This document shows positions 34,799 to 44,245 of a stretch of 64,000 nt of DNA, piece by piece. Origin of the DNA: Bacteroidaceae bacterium (GTDB taxonomy: Bacteria > Bacteroidota > Bacteroidia > Bacteroidales > Bacteroidaceae); NCBI GenBank assembly GCA_017427185.1, contig JAFRTJ010000050.1:1-64000 (forward strand). The letters run 5' to 3'. The notes under the pieces are model-generated. The model did no database searches. It saw nothing but the letters and a program-made list of their open reading frames with translations, and had not been told where the DNA came from. Position 1 is the first letter of the stretch. Each line of letters opens with the position of its first letter. Position numbers and translations under genes: made by a program.

Positions 34799-35980
34799 AT
34801 GTTGGAGACTTTCTTCCGCACTCATCAGTATTTGGTAGAGCGTATTCAGGCTCCCGTTCGTCGTGCTTTGATGGATGAGATAAACTGGCGTGACCGTATG
34901 ATTGGTATCAAAGGAAGTCGTGGAGTTGGCAAGACTACTTTCCTTCTCCAATACGCCAAAGAAAACTTTGGGCCATACGATCGTCGATGTCTCTACATCA
35001 ATATGAACAATTTCTTCTTTCAAGGCAAAACTCTTTTCCAGTTTGCTTTGGAATTTATGCATCGCGGAGGACTCGTCTTGCTTATTGATCAGGTATTCAA
35101 ACAGCCAGATTGGAGCCATGAGTTGCGTCTTATATATGATCGTTGTCCCCATTTGCACGTGATCTTCACTGGTAGTAGCGTGATGCGTCTCAAAGATGAA
35201 AACCCTGAGTTGAATGGCATTGTAGTCAGTTACAATTTACGAGGTTTCTCTTTTCGAGAGTATCTCAATATTCAGTGTGGGCTGACTTTACGCCCTTATG
35301 GTATCAGCGAGATTCTCAATCGTCATGAGCGCATTTCTGATGAGATTCTCTCTCAGGTGGATCCTTTACCTCACTTCCAGGACTATGTTCGTCATGGCTA
35401 TTTCCCTTTCTATCTTGATCATGGGGATTTTTCGGAGACGCTACTTAAGACGATGAACATGATAATCGAAGTTGACATCCTCCTCATAAAACAGATTGAA
35501 TTGAAATACCTGACAAAGATTAAGAAATTGCTTTATCTGTTAGCTGTGAGTGGGGTAGGTGCTCCTAATGTGTCTCAGTTGGCTTCTGATCTGCAAACCA
35601 GTCGCGCTACAGTAATGAATTATATCAAATATTTGAGCGATGCTCGGCTCATCAACATGGTCTATCGTCATGGTGATTCATTTCCCAAGAAACCAGGATG
35701 CCTGCATATGCATAACACTAATCTGATGTACGTCATGACGCCTGACGGTGTGCAGGAGCAGGAGATGCTGGAAACTTTTTTTCAGAATGCTCTTTGGGGG
35801 CGTCATGAGGTCAATATGGGCGATCGGAGCAGTACTTTTCTGGTGGACGGCAAACTTCGTTTCCGTATAGTTACCGAAGAACCCAAGCGTCGCAGTACAG
35901 AGGTTATTTACGCTCGTTCAAATATCCGTAAAGGATCCAATCAGGAGATTCCTATTTGGATGTATGGTTTCCTTTATTAG
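34799..35980 (+). CDS. AAA-family ATPase (AAA_14/DUF4143-like)
   Basis: 393 residues. Walker A is GSRGVGKTTFLLQYAKE. The Walker B region reads LVLLIDQVFKQPDW, where relatives normally have a DE-V-H-K-x-P form, so the catalytic Glu is Gln here. Sensor-like FTGSSVMRL follows. Residues about 240-300 form a winged-helix-like segment (NVSQLASDLQTSRATVMNYI) and the C-terminus resembles the DUF4143 nuclease-like domain. The function of this family is poorly known. It is a single gene with its own promoter, placed upstream of nifJ. Confidence 0.8.
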   Translation: MLETFFRTHQYLVERIQAPVRRALMDEINWRDRMIGIKGSRGVGKTTFLLQYAKENFGPYDRRCLYINMNNFFFQGKTLFQFALEFMHRGGLVLLIDQVFKQPDWSHELRLIYDRCPHLHVIFTGSSVMRLKDENPELNGIVVSYNLRGFSFREYLNIQCGLTLRPYGISEILNRHERISDEILSQVDPLPHFQDYVRHGYFPFYLDHGDFSETLLKTMNMIIEVDILLIKQIELKYLTKIKKLLYLLAVSGVGAPNVSQLASDLQTSRATVMNYIKYLSDARLINMVYRHGDSFPKKPGCLHMHNTNLMYVMTPDGVQEQEMLETFFQNALWGRHEVNMGDRSSTFLVDGKLRFRIVTEEPKRRSTEVIYARSNIRKGSNQEIPIWMYGFLY

Positions 35981-36073
35981 TTTAATGGAGATTAAGTTTT
36001 ATCGAGACTCAGTTGTAGACTGCTAATGATATAGATACATAATTATATAATTAAAAACCAATAAACGTTTATT

Positions 36074-39000
36074 ATGGCTAAAGAAAAGAAATTTATTACC
36101 TGTGATGGTAACGAGGCTGCAGCTCACGTGAGTTACATGTTCTCTGAGGTAGCTGCTATCTACCCCATCACTCCAAGCTCACCTATGGCTGAGCACGTTG
36201 ACGAATGGGCTGCCCGTGGTCGCAAGAACCTGTGGGGTCAGACCGTAACTGTGCAGGAAATGCAGTCTGAGGCAGGTGCTGCTGGTGCCGTTCACGGTTC
36301 TTTGCAGGCTGGTGCTCTCACTACCACCTTCACTGCTTCTCAGGGCTTGCTCCTGATGATTCCTAACATGTACAAGATTGCTGGTGAGTTGATTCCTTGC
36401 GTATTCGACGTTTCTGCCCGTACGCTGGCTTCTCACGCTCTTTGTATCTTTGGCGACCATCAGGATGTGATGGCTTGTCGCCAGACAGGCTTTGCTATGT
36501 TCTGCTCTGGTTCTGTACAAGAGGTGATGGATTTGACAGCTGTTCCTCATTTGGCTTCTCTTGAGACTTGCGTGCCTTTCGTTAATTTCTTCGATGGTTT
36601 CCGCACCTCTCACGAGTACCACAAGATCGAGATAATGGATCAGGAGGATATCCGTCCTCTCGTTAAGGAAGAGTTTGTTAAACGTTTCCGCGATCGTGCC
36701 ATGTCGCCTGAGCGTCCTATTACCCGTGGTACTGCAGAGAACCCCGAGACTTTCTTCACGCACCGTGAGGCCTGCAACTCTTACTATGATAATGTACCAG
36801 AGGTCGTTGAGAAATATCTGGGCGAGATTTCTAAGATTACCGGTCGTGAGTATCACCTCTTCTCTTACTATGGAGCCGAGGATGCCGACCGCATGATTAT
36901 CCTGATGGGTTCTGCTACCGATGCAGCCCGCGAGGCCATTGACTATCTGAACGCTAATGGCCAAAAGGTGGGTATGATCAGCGTTCACCTCTATCGTCCA
37001 TTCTCTGTGAAGCATCTGCTTACAGCCGTTCCCAAGACCGTCAAGAAGATTGCTGTTTTGGACCGTACCAAGGAGCCTGGCGCCAATGGTGAACCTTTGT
37101 ACCTCGACGTCAAAGACGCCTTCTACGAAGTAGAGAATCGTCCTGTTATCGTAGGCGGCCGCTACGGTCTTGGTAGCCGCGATACCACTCCCGCTCAGAT
37201 TATCAGCGTGTTCAACAACCTCGCTATGCCTGAGCCCAAGAATCATTTTACTGTTGGTATCGTAGACGACGTGACTTTCACCTCTCTCCCTGAGGTTCCT
37301 GAGATTGCACTTGGTGGTGCTGGCATGTTCCAAGCTAAGTTCTATGGCCTGGGTGCTGATGGTACCGTAGGTGCCAACAAGAACTCTGTGAAGATTATTG
37401 GTGACAACACCAACAAATACTGCCAGGCTTACTTCTCTTACGACTCTAAGAAGTCGGGAGGTTTCACCTGCTCTCACCTGCGTTTTGGTGATACACCTAT
37501 CCGTTCTACCTATCTGGTAACAACGCCTAACTTCGTGGCTTGCCACGTACAGGCTTACCTCCACATGTACGATGTGACTCGTGGTCTGCAGAAGAATGGT
37601 ACCTTCCTGCTGAACACTATCTTTGACGATGCAGAGCTGGAGAAGTTCATGCCTAACAAGGTAAAGCGTTACTTCGCACAGAATAATATTACGGTATATA
37701 CCATCAACGCCACTAAGATTGCACAGGAGATTGGTTTGGGCAACCGTACCAACACCATTCTTCAGAGTGCCTTCTTCCGTATCACTGAGGTAATTCCCGT
37801 TGAGTTGGCTGTCGAGAAGATGAAGGCTGCAGCCCTGAAGTCCTACGGCGCTAAGGGTCAGGACGTTGTTGACAAGAATTATGCTGCTATCGACCGTGGT
37901 GGTGAGTATGTTCAGTTTACCGTAAAGCCCGAATGGGCTAATCTGCCTGACGATGCAGAGAAGCAGGACGATGCTCCAGCATTCGTGAAGGAGTTGGTTC
38001 GTCCCATCAACGCTCAGGCCGGCGACCTGCTGAAGGTCAGCGACTTTGTAAAGCACAACACCGTTGATGGTTCTTGGGAAGTTGGTACTGCTGCCTATGA
38101 GAAGCGTGGTGTGGAAGCTTTCGTTCCTGCTTGGAACAAAGATAACTGTATCCAGTGTAACCAGTGTGCTTACATCTGTCCTCACGCTGCCATTCGTCCC
38201 TTCGTTCTTACCAATGATGAGATGACTCAGTTTGATGGTCTGGAGACAATTGAGATGAAGGCTCCCGCCGCTATGAAGGGCATGCACTTTGTCATCGAGC
38301 CTTCTGTCCTCGATTGTTTGGGTTGCGGCAACTGCGCCGATATCTGCCCAGGCAATCCTAAGTTGGGCAAGGCTCTTACGATGGTTCCGTTCAATCCCGA
38401 TGCTGCCGACATGAAGAAGATGGCTGCCGATTGGGATAAACTTGTTAAGGTTCCTGGCAAGCAGCATCTCGTAGATACCAAGCAGAGCGTGAAGAACTCT
38501 CAGTTTGCACAGCCTTTGTTCGAGTTCTCAGGCGCTTGTTCCGGTTGCGGTGAGACTCCTTATGTTAAATTGATTTCTCAGCTCTTTGGTGACCGCCAGA
38601 TGGTTGCTAATGCTACTGGTTGCTCATCCATCTATTCTGCATCTATTCCTTCTACTCCTTACACCAAGAACGAGAAGGGTCAGGGTCCATGCTTCAACAA
38701 CTCTTTGTTCGAGGACTTCTGTGAGTTCGGTCTGGGTATGCAACTTGGACATAAGAAAATGCGTGGTATCTTGCGCGAGAAGGCAGAGGAACTGGTACAC
38801 ACCACAGCTTTCGACTGGATGCGCGAGGCCACACAGAAGTGGCTTGATACCTATGATGACTCTACCGCCAACCGCAAGGCAACCGATGAATTTGTTGCAG
38901 CACTCGAGAAGGCCATACTGCCTATCGATGGAGCCATCGAGTTCTGGCAAGGTAAGGGCATTGAGTTGTATGGTGCCGAGGTGGCTGCACAGAAGTTGAA

Positions 39001-39772
39001 GGAAGCCAAAGATGCCAAGGCAGCAGGCAGTCCGATCTGCCCGTGCCGCGGCTGTGCATTAGAGAGTGAGCTTCTGGAGGGCAAAGCTCATCTGGCTAAG
39101 CGCTCTCAGTGGATCATCGGTGGCGACGGTGCTTCTTACGATATCGGCTACGGAGGTCTCGACCATGTCATCGCTTCTGGTGAGGACGTCAACATCCTCG
39201 TGCTCGATACTGAGGTCTACTCCAACACTGGCGGTCAGGCTTCTAAGGCTACTCCTCTCGGTGCTATCGCTCAGTTCGCTGCTCAGGGTAAGCGTATCCG
39301 CAAGAAGGATCTGGGCATGATTGCTACCACCTATGGTTATGTTTACGTTGCTCAGATTGCTATGGGTGCCGACCACGCACAGACCCTGAAGGCCATTCGC
39401 GAGGCTGAGGCTTGGCACGGTCCCTCCCTCGTCATTGCTTACGCTCCCTGTATCAACCACGGTCTGAAGGCTAAGGGTGGTATGGGTAAGAGCCAAGCCG
39501 AGGAGAAGAAGGCTGTAGAGTGCGGCTACTGGCACCTGTGGCGCTTCAACCCAGCTCTGGCCGAGGAAGGTAAGAATCCGTTCACCCTCGACTCTAAAGA
39601 GCCTAACTGGGAGAACTTCCATGACTTCCTTATGGGTGAGGTTCGTTACCTCTCCGTTAAGAAGGCTTATCCCAACGAGGCTGAAGAGCTCTTTGCAGAA
39701 GCCCAGAAGATGGCCCAGATTCGCTACAAGTCTTACGTTCGCAAGACGCAGGAAGATTGGAGTCAGGAGTAA
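36074..39772 (+). CDS. nifJ: Pyruvate:ferredoxin (flavodoxin) oxidoreductase
   Basis: 1232 residues, single-chain form. It converts pyruvate and CoA to acetyl-CoA, CO2 and reduced ferredoxin, the central carbon-energy step of anaerobes. Domains in order: pyruvate-binding domain (DGNEAAAHVSYMFSEVAAIY, ITPSSPMAEHVDEW), domain II, gamma domain (GGAGMFQAKFYGLGADGTVG), two [4Fe-4S] clusters (CIQCNQCAYICPHAA and CLGCGNCADICPGNP), then the TPP domain with its own cluster cysteines (CSGCGETPY) and GDGASYDIGYGGLDHV. Length is typical. It stands alone, followed by a terminator at 39818. Confidence 0.97.
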   Translation: MAKEKKFITCDGNEAAAHVSYMFSEVAAIYPITPSSPMAEHVDEWAARGRKNLWGQTVTVQEMQSEAGAAGAVHGSLQAGALTTTFTASQGLLLMIPNMYKIAGELIPCVFDVSARTLASHALCIFGDHQDVMACRQTGFAMFCSGSVQEVMDLTAVPHLASLETCVPFVNFFDGFRTSHEYHKIEIMDQEDIRPLVKEEFVKRFRDRAMSPERPITRGTAENPETFFTHREACNSYYDNVPEVVEKYLGEISKITGREYHLFSYYGAEDADRMIILMGSATDAAREAIDYLNANGQKVGMISVHLYRPFSVKHLLTAVPKTVKKIAVLDRTKEPGANGEPLYLDVKDAFYEVENRPVIVGGRYGLGSRDTTPAQIISVFNNLAMPEPKNHFTVGIVDDVTFTSLPEVPEIALGGAGMFQAKFYGLGADGTVGANKNSVKIIGDNTNKYCQAYFSYDSKKSGGFTCSHLRFGDTPIRSTYLVTTPNFVACHVQAYLHMYDVTRGLQKNGTFLLNTIFDDAELEKFMPNKVKRYFAQNNITVYTINATKIAQEIGLGNRTNTILQSAFFRITEVIPVELAVEKMKAAALKSYGAKGQDVVDKNYAAIDRGGEYVQFTVKPEWANLPDDAEKQDDAPAFVKELVRPINAQAGDLLKVSDFVKHNTVDGSWEVGTAAYEKRGVEAFVPAWNKDNCIQCNQCAYICPHAAIRPFVLTNDEMTQFDGLETIEMKAPAAMKGMHFVIEPSVLDCLGCGNCADICPGNPKLGKALTMVPFNPDAADMKKMAADWDKLVKVPGKQHLVDTKQSVKNSQFAQPLFEFSGACSGCGETPYVKLISQLFGDRQMVANATGCSSIYSASIPSTPYTKNEKGQGPCFNNSLFEDFCEFGLGMQLGHKKMRGILREKAEELVHTTAFDWMREATQKWLDTYDDSTANRKATDEFVAALEKAILPIDGAIEFWQGKGIELYGAEVAAQKLKEAKDAKAAGSPICPCRGCALESELLEGKAHLAKRSQWIIGGDGASYDIGYGGLDHVIASGEDVNILVLDTEVYSNTGGQASKATPLGAIAQFAAQGKRIRKKDLGMIATTYGYVYVAQIAMGADHAQTLKAIREAEAWHGPSLVIAYAPCINHGLKAKGGMGKSQAEEKKAVECGYWHLWRFNPALAEEGKNPFTLDSKEPNWENFHDFLMGEVRYLSVKKAYPNEAEELFAEAQKMAQIRYKSYVRKTQEDWSQE

Positions 39773-39817
39773 TCAACAAATGAGTTATAGGAGAATCCCT
39801 ATTCTCTAAAACTAAAG

Positions 39818-39847
39818 TGAGGAGGTTAACGCCTCCTCATTTCTTTT
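39818..39847 (+). terminator. Terminator of nifJ
   Basis: TGAGGAGG, loop TTAACG, CCTCCTCA, then TTTCTTTT. A smaller hairpin GAGAAT-CCCT-ATTCTC precedes it at 39791-39806. About 45 bases past the nifJ stop. Confidence 0.8.
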
Positions 39848-39902
39848 GTTCCCAATTGCCCTGCAGTATCTGAAAAGGAGCAACGTGATGCGATGTGATG
39901 GC

Positions 39903-39944
39903 AAACACAACACGTTGACTTTGAGGTTTCAACGTGTTGTGTTT
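39903..39944. repeat. Inverted repeat of the CAACGTGTTG family, 16-base arms
   Basis: AAACACAACACGTTGA (39903-39918) and its exact reverse complement (39929-39944) flank the loop CTTTGAGGTT. The two cores lie 22 bases apart, the period of the array at 21723-21788, whose second unit has nearly the same tail (CTTCGAGGTT). It could form a long hairpin downstream of nifJ. A member of a dispersed intergenic element family, or a second transcription stop. Confidence 0.8.
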
Positions 39945-40019
39945 TCTCTTGCATTACGTCAAAGGGTTGAGCTCATCTTATCACTACTTTGATGGGCTGC
40001 TGTTCTGAAGCATCTGTTC

Positions 40020-40168
40020 CTAGGTGGTCATCTTCCAAGTGGGGGTGTTGCTGCGAGTTACATCGACCAGCGTCACAACCCACTGGCAGGGGCTTTTGGA
40101 AAGTCCTTCGATATGGGCATTCGTTAGCGTGCATATGGCGAATTCATCAGAACTCAAAAGTAGCCTAC
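40020..40168 (-). pseudogene. Possible truncated gene remnant
   Basis: The minus-strand frame ending in TAG at 40020-40022 reads like genuine protein (LLLSSDEFAICTLTNAHIEG, then SPCQWVVTLVDVTRSNTP, ending WKMTT). Upstream it runs into the CCTACACC repeat cluster, where it loses coding character. I do not recognise the family. It may be the 3' end of a gene removed by deletion at the repeat. Confidence 0.3.
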
Positions 40169-40299
40169 ACCCTACACCGACCCTCCGTAATATACTATTT
40201 TTCAATAGAATATACGGGTGTAGGCTGCCTACACCATCCTACACCCATGCAAATTACTGCTTTTCAACATCTTACATGGTACTGGTGTAGAGTGTAGGG
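40164..40299. repeat. Cluster of CCTACACC / GGTGTAGG motifs with a 19-base palindrome
   Basis: CCTACACC occurs at 40164 and 40171, and again at 40238; GGTGTAG or GTGTAGG in the opposite sense at 40217, 40284 and 40292. GGTGTAGGC-T-GCCTACACC at 40217-40235 is a perfect palindrome. CTATT-TTTC-AATAG lies between. The cluster ends about 90 bases before the sigma-factor gene and may be a regulator-binding region or a recombination scar. Confidence 0.65.
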
Positions 40300-40389
40300 C
40301 ATTTTTGAGTAGCAAAAAAAATGAGTTTGAATTGATAATAATCGCATTTCCGCTTTACATTTTCTTCGTCTGAACTGTATTATAAGTGT

Positions 40390-40893
40390 ATGACACGAAA
40401 AGATGTTGAAAGTCTGTTCAAGACACACTACATGCAGATGTATCATCTGGCACTCACGCTGCTCTTCGATGAAGCAGAGAGCAAGGACGTGGTGAGCGAG
40501 GTGTTCGCCAGTCTGCTCAGCGGCAGAACAGTCATGAGAGCAGACAATGCAAAGGCGTTCCTGATGGCAAGTGTGCGCCATGGCTGCCTGAATGTGTTGC
40601 AGCACAAGAGGGTGCAGGAGCGGTTTGCCCGCCTGCTCATAGAGGACAGCGATACACTCGCCAGCGACGATACAGCAGAACAGCAGATGCAGATGGAAGA
40701 ACTGATGCGCTACGTGCGGGATAACCTGTCACCGATGGAGCAGAATGTCTTCCGGTTGCGTTACCAGCGAGAGATGACCTGCCAGGAGGTGGCCGAGGCG
40801 CTGAACGTCAGCCGCCAGACCGTCCACACCCACCTGAAGCAGTCCGTGGAGAAAATAAGAACGTATTTCAATTCAAACTCAAAAGTAATATGA
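40390..40893 (+). CDS. ECF-type RNA polymerase sigma factor (FecI-like)
   Basis: 167 residues. Sigma region 2 is at about 5-75 (LFKTHYMQMYHLALTLLFDE, DVVSEVFASLLSG) and region 4 at about 110-160 (LSPMEQNVFRLRYQREMTCQ, EVAEALNVSRQTVHTHLKQS). No region 3, as expected of ECF factors. It overlaps by 4 bases (ATGA) the FecR-like gene, which overlaps the receptor gene in the same way. By analogy with FecIR systems it directs transcription of surface functions when its anti-sigma partner is signalled from the outer membrane. Confidence 0.9.
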   Translation: MTRKDVESLFKTHYMQMYHLALTLLFDEAESKDVVSEVFASLLSGRTVMRADNAKAFLMASVRHGCLNVLQHKRVQERFARLLIEDSDTLASDDTAEQQMQMEELMRYVRDNLSPMEQNVFRLRYQREMTCQEVAEALNVSRQTVHTHLKQSVEKIRTYFNSNSKVI

Positions 40894-41645
40894 TGACCGA
40901 AGAAGAGCGTATAGAGTGGCTTCTGGAATTGCAGGAGCACCCTGAACAACTGACAGATGACCAATTGAAGCAGATACTTGCTGACGACGAGATGCGCCAG
41001 CTTGTACAGCAACTCGGCTTCGCTAAGCGTGCCTTCAAGCACGATGAACTGACGAATGGGCGAGAGCAGAATGATGCTTGCATCAACTCTGTCGAGCAAG
41101 AAGGAAGAAGGCTAAGCCAACTTAAAAACGATATTCCTGAGGTGGAGGGCCAATGGGAGAAGTTTGCAGCCAGCCATGCGAATGAGTTGGATGCCCTTGA
41201 TGAAGGAGAACATAAGCCCCGTTTTCTCGCTTTCCTCGCACCCCACAAGATAGCGGCATCCTTCATCGGTGTACTCCTGGCTTCGGGCATAGCCTTTGCC
41301 GCCATCCAAGTTGTGCGAAACATCAGCACTTCCAAACCACAACTGCCCACAACGGAGCAAACGACCGACATCGAGCCAGTCACTTCCCGGCCCGTAGAAA
41401 CGGTTAAGGCCGACACCATCCCGGCTGAGCCTTGCGTCTTCAATAATGTGCCACTCGATTCCATGCTCACAGCCATTGCTGCCGCCCACGGGGTACAGGT
41501 GGAGTTTGAGAATGACGCGGCTCGCGGGCTTCGTTTTCACTTCGTTTGGAAGCGTGAAGACAGCCTTGCCCGTATTGCAGAAAAGCTGAACACTTTCGAT
41601 GCCGTGAATATCGTCGTAGAAGACAAAAAGCTGATTGTAAGATGA
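40890..41645 (+). CDS. FecR-like anti-sigma factor with DUF4974-like C-terminus
   Basis: 251 residues. The N-terminal ~120 residues are charged and helical (cytoplasmic sigma-binding part). One membrane segment near 131-150 (AASFIGVLLASGIAFAAIQV) is followed by a periplasmic linker and a C-terminal ~70-residue domain (FNNVPLDSMLTAIAAAHGVQ, LARIAEKLNTFDAVNIVVED), which resembles the DUF4974/STN fold that contacts the receptor's N-domain. The central FecR beta domain seems reduced. It overlaps both neighbours by 4 bases, so the three proteins are probably made together. Confidence 0.75.
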   Translation: MMTEEERIEWLLELQEHPEQLTDDQLKQILADDEMRQLVQQLGFAKRAFKHDELTNGREQNDACINSVEQEGRRLSQLKNDIPEVEGQWEKFAASHANELDALDEGEHKPRFLAFLAPHKIAASFIGVLLASGIAFAAIQVVRNISTSKPQLPTTEQTTDIEPVTSRPVETVKADTIPAEPCVFNNVPLDSMLTAIAAAHGVQVEFENDAARGLRFHFVWKREDSLARIAEKLNTFDAVNIVVEDKKLIVR

Positions 41646-44245
41646 GAAAGCTTTTTCATTTACGATTTACTGATTTACGATTTACGGTTTATTTATTCTT
41701 TACCATTTTGCTTCTAACGTGTTGTCCGGTTCAGGCGCAGCAAATGCTAAAAGGTAAATGGGTAAATGGTAAATATGAGGATGTCTCGCTCAGCGATGCC
41801 CTGCTTGAGCTGAACAACGAGCAGACGGCCTACGTCATCAACTTCCTCTACAATGAACTGGAGGACTTCCGCATCACCACTACTGTCTCGCGAAAGTCTC
41901 TGCCCGATGCCATCTTACAGATGATAGGCTTCTATCCCATTCGTATGATTGTGAAACCTGAATACCACGAAATCTATGTGGAGTGTACGCACAAGACCGA
42001 TCGCCACCTGACGGGCACCATCATCGACGAACAAGATCAGCCCGTAGCGTACGCCAACATCGCCATCCTCAATCCTGCTGACTCCACACTCATCACAGGT
42101 GGCGTATCGAACGAGAGCGGCTACTTTGCCATTCCATACGAGCAAAACGAAGTCCTTGCCCGCATCTCCTACATCGGCTACAAGACCATCTACAAGATAT
42201 GTGAACAGCCTGAGGTGGGAACAATACGGATGCAAATGGATAACTATGCCTTGAAAGGCGTAACCGTAAAAGGTCACAGACCGCTTTATACTTCCACAGA
42301 AAAGGGCCTGTTGGTTTCAATTCAAGGTACTCCATTAGAACAATTTGGCTCTGTAACCGAAATGCTCAGTCATCTGCCCCTGATGATGAGCAACGGTGAA
42401 ATAGCAGGCCATGGAAAGCCTGAAGTTTATATCAACAACAAGAAGGTACGGGGCGAGGACGAATTGGCGCGTTTACGGGCCGATGAAGTCAAATCTGTGG
42501 AGATAATCACTCAGCCAGGAACTGAGTATGACGCCACAGTTACCTCGGTCATCAGCATAAAGACAATCCGTCGTACAGGTGAAGGACTCAGCGGCAGTTT
42601 GTCCGGTGCTTACCGACAAGGGCATGAGCATTATGAGAACGCCAACGTATCTCTCAACTATCGTCTGCAGAACGGCATGGATTTTTTCGCCAGAGGCTAT
42701 CTGACGGCCAATAATACACGGACAACCAGCACGACAGATGTGCGACTACAGGCATCGTCCATCTGGAACTATCTGAAAGACAAGGAATACGGCAATCACA
42801 TGAAATACTACTTTGCAGACTTCGGATGGAACTGGGAAATCAACGACCGTCACTCTGTTGGCTTCACCTATACGGCCAACAACTATATTGGAAACCGCAA
42901 GTATATCAGCAGCAGCGATGAGCAAACGTGGCAGGATGGCATCATGGTGGACGGAGGCCACAGTACGACAACAACCCTGACGAAACCCAAGCTGACGCAT
43001 AGTGCCAATGCCTATTATGTCGGAGAGGTTGGGAAGTGGAAAGTAGATTTCAGTGCTGACTATTACAATGCCCATTCACTTTCCGAAATGAGCGGAGGCA
43101 CTGACGGCGAGGCACCCGTCAGCAGCAACACAGATAAAAAGAACCAGCTTGTTGCCGAAAAATTGGTCGTCACAGCCCCGATGCCCGTTGGCGACCTGAC
43201 CTTTGGCGAAGAGACTTCCGCAGTTGACCGCACAAGCGACTTTACTCAGAGCGGTTTCTCTGCCGACAACCACATTCAGCAGCAGACCACCACGTGGAGC
43301 GTCTTTGCCAACTATGCACTGAAGTTGGGAAAATTTTCTGCCAATGCAGGTCTGCGCTGGCAGAATGAACAAAACCGCTACGACCTCAATGGTGTGCGCA
43401 ACGATGAGATGAGCCCTGACTATCATGTCTTCATACCCCGTGCGTCTATCACCTATCAGAAGTCATCTTGGACCCATTCACTCTCCTATCAGTGTACGCG
43501 ACATAACCCTCCTTATTCCATTTTGTCCTCGGCTGTCACTTACACCAGCAAGTACGAGTACCAGAGCGGAAATCCCTTCCTTCAGCCACAAACCAGCCAC
43601 AGCTTTGTGTGTAAATCGCAATGGAAGTGGATACACGCCGAAGCTATCTACAGATGTCAAAAAAATGTCTATCACTCTATGGCTTCTGCCTATGACGATG
43701 TCAACCATCCCGGTGTGATTCTGACCGACTTCCGCACAGTCCCAAAGACGCAGTACTATATGGTTGTCCTTAACCTCACACCTAAAATCGGCATCTGGCA
43801 GATGAACTATTCAGCAGAGTTTGCAGTGGAAGACCTTGATTACGGGGAGTTGGGCATCGCCTACAACTGGCACGGATTGATGACTGATTTCACGTTCGAC
43901 AACACTTTCACCTTGCCTCATGCTTGGTTACTGAATGTAACGGGAAGCATCACGCCCTATCAGAAGTCAGCGTATTGGATAAATAAGACAACTGGAAGTC
44001 TCGACCTTCGTCTGAGCAAACAATTCCTGCGAGACAAAAGCCTCGATGTGGCCCTCGTCGCCAGTGACCTCTTGCGCACAAAATATGACGAAGGAACGGC
44101 ATACGGAGGTATAGGGTACAGAAATACCTATAGTCTTTATCGCGATGCCCGCCGAATTGGGTTCAATGTTTCTTGGAGATTCAATTCCACGAAGAGCCGT
44201 TACAAAGGAAGTCACGCAGGACAAAGCGAGCGCAACCGCCTATAA
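41642..44245 (+). CDS. Outer-membrane barrel receptor with STN-like signalling domain and plug
   Basis: 867 residues. The start overlaps the anti-sigma gene. A signal peptide (FFTILLLTCCPVQAQ) is followed by an STN-like domain (about 40-115), a carboxypeptidase-regulatory-like beta domain (about 120-195: LTGTIIDEQDQPVAYANIAI), a plug-type segment (about 210-300: LPLMMSNGEIAGHGKPEVYI, EVKSVEIITQPGTEYDA) and a long beta barrel. The end (VSWRFNSTKSRYKGSHAGQ, ERNRL) is typical of Bacteroidetes barrels. The STN domain paired with a FecI/FecR-like pair points to a signal-transducing receptor; ligand unknown. It lacks the TonB box I would expect, so it may be a barrel of the OMP_b-brl_3 type rather than an active transporter. 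Confidence 0.8.
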   Translation: MRKLFHLRFTDLRFTVYLFFTILLLTCCPVQAQQMLKGKWVNGKYEDVSLSDALLELNNEQTAYVINFLYNELEDFRITTTVSRKSLPDAILQMIGFYPIRMIVKPEYHEIYVECTHKTDRHLTGTIIDEQDQPVAYANIAILNPADSTLITGGVSNESGYFAIPYEQNEVLARISYIGYKTIYKICEQPEVGTIRMQMDNYALKGVTVKGHRPLYTSTEKGLLVSIQGTPLEQFGSVTEMLSHLPLMMSNGEIAGHGKPEVYINNKKVRGEDELARLRADEVKSVEIITQPGTEYDATVTSVISIKTIRRTGEGLSGSLSGAYRQGHEHYENANVSLNYRLQNGMDFFARGYLTANNTRTTSTTDVRLQASSIWNYLKDKEYGNHMKYYFADFGWNWEINDRHSVGFTYTANNYIGNRKYISSSDEQTWQDGIMVDGGHSTTTTLTKPKLTHSANAYYVGEVGKWKVDFSADYYNAHSLSEMSGGTDGEAPVSSNTDKKNQLVAEKLVVTAPMPVGDLTFGEETSAVDRTSDFTQSGFSADNHIQQQTTTWSVFANYALKLGKFSANAGLRWQNEQNRYDLNGVRNDEMSPDYHVFIPRASITYQKSSWTHSLSYQCTRHNPPYSILSSAVTYTSKYEYQSGNPFLQPQTSHSFVCKSQWKWIHAEAIYRCQKNVYHSMASAYDDVNHPGVILTDFRTVPKTQYYMVVLNLTPKIGIWQMNYSAEFAVEDLDYGELGIAYNWHGLMTDFTFDNTFTLPHAWLLNVTGSITPYQKSAYWINKTTGSLDLRLSKQFLRDKSLDVALVASDLLRTKYDEGTAYGGIGYRNTYSLYRDARRIGFNVSWRFNSTKSRYKGSHAGQSERNRL

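Larger units (their letters stand above)
39945..40389. other. Intergenic stretch before the first sigma operon
   Basis: No intact gene is seen. It contains a possible minus-strand coding remnant (40020-40168) and a cluster of CCTACACC/GGTGTAGG words (40164-40299). The last 90 bases, AT-rich, presumably hold the sigma-factor promoter, but no good TAnnTTTG box is found. Confidence 0.55.

Noticed and set aside
36179..38467. A 762-codon open frame antisense to nifJ
   Set aside because: It is a shadow produced by the strong codon bias of nifJ; its translation has no signal peptide, domain or family motif, while the sense frame is unmistakable.
41650..41700. GATTTAC direct repeats at the start of the receptor gene as a regulatory element
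   Set aside because: They lie within the coding sequence of the signal peptide (HLRFTDLRFTVYLFF) and are explained by a small duplication there.
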